Assembly: GCA_946122785.1 (NCBI GenBank)
Contig: CAMGYJ010000006.1
Location: 44,784,066-44,848,065, forward strand
Direction: 5' to 3'
From: Linum tenue
Lineage: Eukaryota > Streptophyta > Magnoliopsida > Malpighiales > Linaceae
DNA: 64,000 bases
The position numbers and the translations under genes were made by a program. Shown here in pieces: positions 54,985 through 64,000 of the stretch (its first letter is position 1; each line of letters begins with the position of its first letter). A model generated the notes under the pieces. That model saw only the letters and a list, made by a program, of their open reading frames with translations. It did not search any database and was not told the origin of the DNA.

Positions 54985-57900
54985 ATGAGGATCCTTAGCT
55001 ATAACTGTCGTTGTCTAGGAAACATACTACAATTCGAGCTTTGAGGTTGCTATTGTGACAAGCTTCCCCGTAGGCTATTTTTTTTTTTTTTAACAAAGCA
55101 TATGTGTGACAAGAATGAAGAAATCATACGGAATCTAGGCTTCCCCGTAGGAGCATGTGATGTCTGTCGTGGTGGTCGAGCTTTTGGTATTAGCATATAT
55201 GGTGTGTAGAGGAAGTGACTACTACAGTCATATCTGATTCCGCTAATCGTTTTGACGCTAAGGTGGAGCAATCGCAATACGTGACCTGGCAATTTTTGGG
55301 ACTCTACGGATGTTCATAGGGAATGGACAAGCACCAAACATGGGATTTGTTACAAGCTCTTGCGAGGCGATGGACAGGTCCTTTGATTTTTGGGGGAGGG
55401 GGGAGATTTCAACTAAATTATATCGGACCACGAGAAGAAAGGGGGAAATTTCGCAGACAATAATGAGATGACTGGGTTTGCATACTGTCTCACGGAGATT
55501 GGGCTTGAGGACCTGGGTTTCCAATGGTATCCATTTACTTGGGAGAATCGGCAAATGGCGGTTGGCTATATTGAGGAAAGATTGGACCGTTTTGTAGCAC
55601 ATGGGGAGTGGAGAAAAGTTTGTGGCCAAATGCATGAATATCACACCTGGATAGTAATCGCTCGGACCATCGACCAATTTTCTGTGAGATGAATGGAGAG
55701 GAAGACGAGGAAGTGAAATGGGGATGGTCTTTTCATTCTCAACCACATTGGGTTAAGCATTCGGAGTGGATGGAAACAGTAGCAGGAGCATGGTCCTCGG
55801 CTGAAGGGAATGTCTTCAACAAAATTTCGTAGGTCCAATCGCAGTCGGATGGATGGAGTAGAGTATCTTTCCCCAATTTTTGGAAGCAGAATGAGTGGAT
55901 AAGAAGGGTGATGAAGGCGCTTGAATGGAGAGAGCCAACTAATGAAGTCCTCAACCAGCGGGCTATACTGCCGAAAGAATTAGAAGATGTGGAAAATAAT
56001 GAAGAGATCTTTTGGAAGCAACGTTCAAGGGCAGACTGGCTAGGAGAAGGAGATAAAAATACCATTTTTTTTCTTAAAAAGCATCAGCTAGAAGGAAAAG
56101 AAACTCAATTAAGAAACTCAAAGATGACTCAGAACGATGGTGGAAGGGAAACAATTAAATCTCAGAGTGTATGTTGGAGTACTTTGGTCAACTTCTTAAA
56201 GCTGGGAACCACCCTCTTCAGTCCTCGGTTTTGGATTCCGTGAATGGTCGAGTAGGAGAGGAGGAAAAAGTGGAGCTTGTGAGACCTGTCACTCGGGAGG
56301 AAATCTTTGCAGTGTTCCGACAGATGGACGAAAGGAAAGCGCCGGGGGCATATGGACTTTTGGTTTTTTACGAACTTCTAGCACATTATCGAAGATGATA
56401 TGATGGAACTGGTTACCTCGATATTCAAAACTGGCCCGATCCACTTAATCACACATTGATCTATCTAATCCCCAAGGTTAAAGACCCAAAGATGTCGAAG
56501 GAGTTTCGTCCCATTGCTCTATACAACGTCTTGTATAAGATACTTGCAAAGGTGATGGCGAATCGACTGAAGGGCATACTTGACAAGATAATTTCCATGG
56601 AGCAATCAACGCTAGTTCCTGGTCGGTTTATTGCAGATAATATTATGGCAGCTTTCGAATGTTTCCACTATGAAAAAGAAAACACAGAACAAGACAGGGC
56701 TTCTTCGCAGCGAAGAAAGATATGGCTAAAGCATACGATTGGGTGGAATGGTGGTTTTTGGAAGGGATAATGCGAAGAAAGGGTTTCTCGGATTATTGGG
56801 TTCGCGTCGTGATGATGTGTGTAATGTTTGTCACATACTACATCCTAGTGAAGGGAAATCGTTCGCAGCAGCTAGTACCGAGGAGAGGGTTCCGTCAAGG
56901 AGACCCTCTTTCAACGTATTTATTTTTGTTGGTGGTGGAGGGGTTGTCATGCTACACCTCGACATCAGCCCAAGAGGGCCCCATTGATCTCGCACCTTCT
57001 TTTGCTGACAATTCTATATTTTTTACCTAGCTACTGTCAAGGAGAGCATGGAATTGCGCCAAATTCTTGGAGATAAAAGAAGGCTCTTTTGGAAGTCGGA
57101 AGTTACTTTTTGATCATATGTGAAGCCTCATCAGAAGTTGTTGGTCAGCTCGACCCCGGGGATGCAAACTGTTGATAAACATGATAAATACAAGGGTTTA
57201 GTTACGCAAGTGGGGAGATCAAAGAAGGCTCTCTTCTTCTACCTAAAGGAATGTCTAAGGAAGAAGCTATCGGAGTGGAAGAACCAAACGATGTTGGCAG
57301 CGGCAAGAGAAATGTTGATCAAATTTGTTGCCCAGTACCAATTGATGCACACGATGGCTATTTTCAAAGTGCCAGAAGGAATCATTGATGAAATCCATGG
57401 AATGATTATGAGATTTTAGTGGGGGAAACAAGGAGAAGAACGAAGAATACCATGGATTGCCCATGAATCTTTGATCCGACCCAAATTGAAATGGGCATTG
57501 GTTTCCTTGATTTGTGTGAATTCAACCTTTCTCTTTTGGCTCACCAGATTTGGAGACTGTATCAACATCCAGTCTCCCTTATCAACGAGGAGTGGAAGCA
57601 ATGGGACGAGACGCTTCTTGAAAGTTATTTCCCAACAAAGATGGTGATTTTCATTCGTCAAATCCCATTACGAGACACTTGTGATCAAGGTAGGATGATA
57701 TGGGCGGATAGTCGAGATGAAGACTTTGTGGTGAGAGATGGTTATCATAAATGGCTAAAAGATGTATGGGCGGAACATGGAGACCAAGAGGCGAGTGATA
57801 TAGCACTTTGGAAGTGTCTATGGTCTCTTAGCATACCTCCAAAAATCAGAGTGTTTTTTTGGAGCCAGGGACTCGCTTGCAATAGGTGATCAAGTGAGTA

Positions 57901-58450
57901 AAAGAAGTACACGCCGTGGATGCATGTCCCTTCTGCAATTTTAAGGAAACACAAATACATCTCTTTGGTGAGTGCACTTGGGTGACAAGAAGCCTCACAT
58001 GCCAGGCACTGTACATGGAATGGGTGGCAAAGGTGGCCGAAGTAGTGTCGACTAAGATAATGGAGGATTGGAGTGTGCTTTTGTGGTCATTATGAAAGGA
58101 ACGCAATACCCATCTTTGTAATGGCATGAAGATGGAGGAGAGTGGTATTGTTCCTCGGGCAATTGCGTACCTTGATGAATACCGACACCAAAGCCTAGAC
58201 CAACAAATACTTTCTCCAGAGGTGGAGAAGAAGTGGCCGAAACCTCCTTTGGGGAAAATAAAATTCAATAAGGATGTTGGTTTTAGTGTGGATGGTGTTG
58301 GGCTGGAGTGGTCATTCGAGACCGTGATGGTAGGTTTATCTTGGCTACGACAAAGAAGGTGCGAGGGAAGTATGAGGCAACGATGGGAGAAGCTCTAGCA
58401 ATGGAACTTGACTTGCAGCTAGCTCTTCAATATCAACTAGGGACGCCATT
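54985..58450 (+). pseudogene. LINE ORF2: endonuclease, reverse transcriptase, RNase H; broken
   Basis: The start ATG at 54985 gives MRILSYNCRCLGN, the usual start of L1 endonuclease. The endonuclease part is shortened but keeps GGDFN near 55394 and the ERLDRFVA block near 55580. RT spans about 56240-57090: MDERKAPGAYGL, RPIALYNVLYKILAKVMANRLK, GFRQGDPLS and FADNS near 57001, where the second catalytic Asp of FADD is Asn. RNase H traces lie at about 58255-58450. Frame breaks occur throughout. Confidence 0.9.
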
Positions 58451-58768
58451 TTGGAAACAGACTGCCGACAGTCATTAACTACATCAGGGAAGCTCGTGTG
58501 GTCCATACCAAGTTGGGGACCATTGTGACCAGTATCACAAACTTATTGCAGGGAGAAGACGCTGGCACAATCCAGCATGTTAGAAGGAGTGCGAATGAAG
58601 CAGCACATATTATGGCGCATACGGAAACTAGATGAAGTGAGACGAAGGTCTAGTTTGATAGGCCACCGATGAGTATAATTGAACAACCAAAGCTTGATGA
58701 TGTAGCTATGGCAGTTAATTAATAATGATGAGTGCAGATTTCCGGAAAAAAAAATCACTAATATACTC

Positions 58769-59690
58769 GCCATTATTATAGGTATTTTTGGTTTAGGTTT
58801 AGTGATTTATGGTCAAAGTCATGAGTATCGCTTTTGTTTTTCATAGTCGGGGTATTATAGTAATTGTAAAGTCCCATTTAATTTAGCCCTATTTGTTGTT
58901 ATGTCCAGCCATCGCTGAATTCGATAGTGTAAATTTGAGTGAATCACCAAGCACGCATCTACAATGCTTGTTATGAATTATGATTAGATCATAGCCTTTC
59001 TTCGAGCATGCTCTGTCTTGCGGAGGCGGTCACTTGAAAACCGTCGGAAAGATGTGGGTCTTCATTAGGAGTGATTTTTAGCAAATGATTTATAAACACT
59101 AGTTTCCAATTCATTGTGACTAGAATCCCAATTTCCCACTATTCTGGGTAGTTCTATCGCTCACATGTACAACGGTGTTTTTCTGGTCTTCAGTGATTGG
59201 CTTTTTCATCTTCTTCTCAAATGAATGTAATTGGTTGTTCAAGGGCTCTCTATTTATTACCTAATGTGTTTGGTTGTCAGTTCGAATTGACTATTTATTA
59301 CCTCAGTTGTGAGTTTTTAAGTCTCCCGATAATAGGGCTTTAAAAGTATTAACTCGAGCATTAAACGAACTAATTACCTTATTGGATTAAGTTGATTTGA
59401 GGGTCTTTAATATCCCTTTGAAAAGCCCATTCATAGCACATATTACAGACGAAATCTAAAAGGATTGAAGGAGAACATTAATAGGGATGTTATTCCATTT
59501 ACTGAAATTCAACGATTCCTCTAGCCGCAAATCCTTATCCCAGGTTATCGATACCCCTATCTAGAAGAGAACTTGGGAAGATCGAATCCCCCCTAGGTTG
59601 AAATTCTTATGATGGTATTAAATAAGAGTGGTATTGCCAACAATTTGGCTCTTCAATCCCGGGGTGTAAATTTCCTTCTGCGATGTCGCG
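58769..59690. other. Possible low-copy sequence right of the LINE
   Basis: No gene, repeat partner or RNA recognised. It is the right flank of the LINE insertion. Composition is AT-rich and unremarkable. Confidence 0.4.
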
Positions 59691-62600
59691 TTTGTTGGGT
59701 ATATGATGCGTTGGATCGAGCTTTAAATTTATTAGTTGAAGCACACTCTAGTCATTCCTAGCAAATCCAAGTATAACTAAGCTAGCGATGTAGTAAAGTG
59801 GCTCGGTCGTATTCCAAGGGCACCTTAAGCTTATTATTACTTCTCTCTGGAGTGCTATCTAATCAAATCAAAAGGTTGGGTGAAGTTCTAATCTAACCTA
59901 ACTAAAAACAAAACAAACAACCAACCAAGTGCTTGGGAGATCGCTAGAAATGAGATGGTTTCCTAGGATTGAATTCCTCTAGCTATAGTTTTGGGTTTTC
60001 CATATCAGGTGCATAATTCGCTCAAGTGAGGGTTTCAATGATTACTTTGCCTCCTCCTAGTATGCTCATAGAGGCCCATTCACTACAACAAACAGGAGGT
60101 TTTGCGACGAAGATTTTCGTCGCAAAAGGTCAAAAATTCGTCGCAAACGCATTCTGCGACAGGTAAAATCGTCGCCATAAACAGTTTCATTTCGTCGCGT
60201 ATACCGCGTCGCCCTTGGGTTATTGTGACGAAATATAGTGCTCCGTCGCTGAAGCCATGGTTCGTCGCTGAAGGTTGAAGTTTCTGCGACGAGATGCTTC
60301 GTCGCTAAAAGACGATACTGCGACGAATATCTTCGTCGCAATTTCCGCGACGACTCATATCGTCGCAATATAATACATTCAGCGACGAAGGTTATCGTCA
60401 CATAAGGATAGTGCCTTTTGCGACGAATGGTATGTTCCAACAAAAATCCACTTTCAGCGACGAATTTTCCGTTGCAGATACATTCAGCGACGACTACTTA
60501 ATAACAACAAATCATTATATGCTAGTCTCTTTAATTCTCTTATCTATTAAATAAGTAACATGTTGTCGTGGAAGAAAATACAAGTAAATATGAAAAAACA
60601 CAATTGATCTCTTCTCAACAATGGAGAATATCAATATTATTTAAATTTTGCTCATATCAGCAACTAGCTATGTACATATTAGACTAATAACTTTGTAATT
60701 GTGTTCATAAGCTGCTAGCTATATGCATATAACAATATACTAAAAGTAATTGAAAGTACTAATTGGCTGAGCTCAAAATTATCACAAGTCATCATCTTCA
60801 TTCATCTCCAAAGTATCCGAGTCTTAGCTGATAATCTGCATAAATAATTAATGAATAAAGACCCAATAAGTTACTATGACCTATTAGGTAGTGTACGCGC
60901 CTATAACTAAGATTATAAGGGAACAATGAAGAACAATGATACACGGTATGAATGTAGGATGGAGCTACTAATTATAAATAACAATCCAGGATATTGAAAA
61001 AGAAAGTAATGGAACTTATGTATATGTTTGTGTGCAATGGATACCAACTAAAGACAATATCATCAAATTAAACAATATATTAGTAAATTCTAACACAACC
61101 TCAGCAGTCACAGAATTTGAGATTCACATATATAAAATTTCATCATTTAATAGTCCTTAAAACTGATAAACCATATCAGTACATTATCGAAAAACAATAA
61201 AAAATGAAACTTCAAATCAACAGAACTTTCGAGTTCAAGCACGTTCTCAAGTTCTGTCCTTAAGACTTTTAAATCTATCTTCTCTGTTTCGGTCATTCCA
61301 AACATCACCTTGTATATAACAGTACCATACTCAAATTCCATCCACTTCTTTACGACTAACTCCCCTAAAAGGGAAACAATGTTTCAAATGAAAGATAACA
61401 AATCAACCTGGGACAAATGAACCCTAATTACTAATTCAATGATCATGATATGACTAATAAGCCCTTATTCCTTTCTCAAAGTATCCGTAGATGTAAAAAG
61501 ATCACTCATGGCTTAGAGCATAAACTTCAGAACTCTGCAGAAATACTTAAGTCTCTTCACCGCAGTGGCAAACATACTGCAAACGTAGCAAAGCGTAATT
61601 TAATAAACGAAACCTAGCAAATGATGATTAGTTAGGATCTTGTTAAGTGACCTAATCTAAAAGGCAGCAAAGCTTTGATGATGCCACCTGTCCACTCACC
61701 GAGACTTCACAAAACCCCTCACCTAATTGTAATATTCATAATATTCTAGCAATTTGCATGAACAAGCTAAGTAACACAACCCAATATCAACTTCCTGAAA
61801 CTTTATGATGACCAACTTTTTACAATATATAGAAAGCCACTAACCACACTTCACTAACAAGGCTAATCAAAGAATGAGTTACTTAAGAAGTCCAACTTAC
61901 CAAGGGTCACTTTGTAACAGATACGCCTTTTCTGCAAATATACCAATGTAAAGGGCTCAGCCTTTGGTCTTCTTTTTAATCTCCCCATATCACTAGTTCT
62001 TGACAAAGAAAAATCAGTATCTTTGTTAGTCGAAGTCAATCTCCTATGGAAACAGAGACACCAAATAACCTTGGACGAACGGAAATCACATATCACAACA
62101 ATCATATTTTCATGTGGATAAAATCAACAGATCTGAGCACCAAACCAAATCAAACACTTGCGAAGAAATTATAGATACTATTAAAAAATAGCTAAGACAA
62201 AGGGATTTACGGGGAGAACACAAATTGGAAAACACAAGGTTTCCTACTCAAAATAATCAGGTTTCTTTATCAATTGCTGAAATAAAATAGAAACTTCATA
62301 TCCATCTTAAGCCTGCACAAACTGAACACTTGCAGGGGTTTTACATCGAATCCAGAAATTGATGCCAAAAGAGACAGATCCAAGTACCTAGGTCGGTCAT
62401 CAGAGCCGAAGGTAGTTGATTCGAGAAGAGACTTGATTAGGGAGGGGCTTGTGATAGAGGTAGTCTCTTTATGAGAGGGAGGCTTAGGTAGTCGAACTGC
62501 CATCCCATCTTGGGTGAGCAGCGGCAGCGACACCATCGTTACTTAGTGAGCGGAGACGCCGATGCAAAACCTCAAATGACAGCAGTGGCAGCGGCAGTTT

Positions 62601-64000
62601 CAGACTACACCGTCGATCCGTAGATGCAAAGATGGTGGGGACGGCGACAAGAGGTTCAGATCTGGGAGAAGATGGGAGCTTAGGGATTTGGGAGGAGTTG
62701 AGGTCGATTTGGGAGAGCTAGGGATTTCTCGAAGGCTTAAGTTAAGATCATCATATAGGGGTTTTAAAAAAATAGAAAAACAAAAAAAAAACGACATAGT
62801 TTTAGTATATATGGCAGTCAACAAAAATTGGCAAGAGGAGTTGACCTTCGACACATTTTATATATGAGCTGAAACGACGTTGCAATGATTCTATATTGCG
62901 ACGGAACAAGTTATCGCTACAGAACGGTGTTAGGGATGAAAAGCATCGTTGCAACTTTAAAACATTCTGCGACGGAAAGTATCGTCGCTAAAGCTTTCAA
63001 CACTTTCTGCGACGGATGGGTCGTCGCAAAACCTCCCTGGATATTTTGCGACCAATTATTTTGTCGCGTAAAGCTATATGGTCGTCGCCAATTCATCACT
63101 CTACAATTCCACAAAAGTTCAAAGAATCTGCGACGCGAATTTAAATTCCGTCGCTGAAAACATACCTTTAGCGACGACATTGAAATCATCGCAAGAATTT
63201 TCGTCGCTAAAAGTCTATTTTTTTGTAGTGATTGTCACCTCAGTCAAAGCTCACATACTAAGGAATTACCACTAGTTCCTCTCAATGGGTTTAGCCTATC
63301 ATGCACACCAAAGCGATGGATCGATGATGCTTGCATCATCTCTAGCATTGTCTCATGAGGGAATTCCTCTAGTAGAGGTTCGGTCGCCTCTTCCGCTAAA
63401 AGAAACCCTAAGATCATTAATCTACCTCTAATTAGCCTTAAGGCGCTCACCAGTCTAATCCTAAAACTTCCACCTAATTCTGTAGAATCAGTTTTAGACT
63501 AGTACACAAGAATTGGGAGACAATCCCAAGCATAATCAAGTATAAATGAAGCATTCACAAACCCATAACAAACTATAAACTAGGGTTCATCTTTCCTAAA
63601 CAACCAATGGGATTCAAGTCATAGAGAGAGAGAGAGAGAGAGCGAGACAGAGAGAGAAAATACAAACTAAGAAGAGGAGGAATGGTGTAAATCATCATCT
63701 TCTCCTTGGATTGCACCTTCTTCTTGCTTCTTAGGCTAATTGGATCTTACTCAAATTTCTCCCAAGGTTTTCCTCTCTAAAACCAAACCCTAATTTTCTC
63801 ACTTTAGGTCGGCTCCCTTGACAAATCCAGCAGCTTTTCTATTTATAGGTCTTGGAAATCTTGGGCAAGTTTACGGCCAGGGGCTGAAAGATCATGGGCA
63901 TGATCTGGCTGTGATGGTCCTCAATCTTCAGCTTCATCGAATAGGATTGGAAGGGAGGGGGATCGTGCCCTGAGTTCGCGGCCCCAAACTAGGTCTCGCG
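59691..64000 (-). mobile_element. Athila-like LTR (L2-related), split by a CACTA element, runs off the window
   Basis: About 59780-60080 and 63234-64000 are diverged matches to the L2 LTR from about 36560 onward: ggtcgtatt, cctcctagtat, aggttcggtcgcctc, the phrase on rows of ccctaaa and, near the right edge, a palindrome-like gttcgcggcc block. An (AG)n run lies at 63623-63642. The left boundary is uncertain. Confidence 0.6.
60081..63230. mobile_element. Non-autonomous CACTA (En/Spm) element, 3150 bp
   Basis: The ends are CACTACAACAAA and TTTTTTTGTAGTG, flanked by a 3-bp ATT duplication (60078-60080, 63231-63233). Both subterminal regions (60100-60490 and 62880-63215) are packed with gcgacgaa/ttcgtcgc in both orientations, as expected for transposase binding. 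The interior (60500-62870) has no transposase. Minus-strand frames at 62270-62536 and 62600-62854 with Ser/Pro-rich sequence may be remnants of a captured or former gene; they are not recognised. Confidence 0.92.

Larger units (their letters stand above)
39271..58752 (+). mobile_element. L1-type LINE, degenerate, split by nested LTR elements
   Basis: A 16-bp target duplication, aatcactaatatactc, lies at 39255-39270 and 58753-58768, and the right end carries an A run. LINE sequence occupies 39271-39665 and 53713-58752 (about 5.4 kb); the rest is the Athila-like remnant at 39666-53707. ORF1 and ORF2 are both recognisable. Many stops and frameshifts make it inactive. It is the oldest layer of the nest. 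Confidence 0.9.

Noticed and set aside
56722..57030. LINE reverse transcriptase as still active
   Set aside because: Frame breaks on both sides and Asn in place of the second catalytic Asp near 57001.
59400..59700. Organellar DNA insertion
   Set aside because: Some phrases looked plastid-like at first but no organellar gene could be recognised.

Overview
The window is plant nuclear DNA made almost entirely of transposable elements. Athila-type, Tat/Ogre-type and other Ty3/gypsy LTR elements, an L1-type LINE, several hAT-type elements and a CACTA element are nested in one another. This mix, with Asp-tRNA primer sites and an Athila-type third ORF, suggests an angiosperm, probably a eudicot; the species cannot be told. 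I see no intact host gene, rRNA, tRNA gene or CRISPR array.

Left third (1-18.5 kb): a truncated copy of a non-autonomous element, then an LTR fragment split by a 279-bp hAT-type MITE, then a Tat-type LTR split by a 13-kb Athila-type element (2626-15617). The Athila element keeps both LTRs, PBS, gag, pol, an Athila third ('env-like') ORF, a long 3' noncoding block and a PPT. All its genes are broken, and every in-frame stop I found is TAG. Around the third ORF lie three copies of a two-stem hairpin whose outer stem shows compensatory changes. Between pol and the third ORF lie three ~91-bp palindrome-in-palindrome units.

Middle (18.5-39.2 kb): a truncated non-autonomous Athila-like element (L1, minus strand), a degraded Tat/Ogre-type element (gag at 21.5-22.7 kb, a 12-unit ~89-bp tandem array at 26.6-27.7 kb, PPT and 3' LTR), rearranged LTR pieces, a duplicated gene-like segment interrupted by a 1.6-kb poly(A) retroposed insert, and a second non-autonomous Athila-like element (L2, minus strand).

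Right (39.2-64 kb): a degenerate LINE (39271-58752, 16-bp target duplication) carries in its ORF1 an Athila-like LTR-gag-LTR remnant (39666-53707, GGTGT target duplication). That remnant itself holds two later insertions: a 6-kb non-autonomous Athila-like element (L3, 40320-46313) and a 4.9-kb gag-protease-only (TR-GAG-like) element (48544-53405, CATTT target duplication). The window ends in another Athila-like LTR split by a 3.15-kb non-autonomous CACTA element.

The strongest candidates for something undescribed are (a) the covarying hairpin, shared by autonomous and non-autonomous Athila relatives; (b) nested palindromes kept in architecture but not in sequence across several LTR families; and (c) an acidic accessory ORF carried by four non-autonomous copies, at least three of them with different LTRs. 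Together they suggest a group of non-autonomous Athila relatives that keep shared cis-acting RNA or DNA structures and one orphan protein while relying on the autonomous element for replication.
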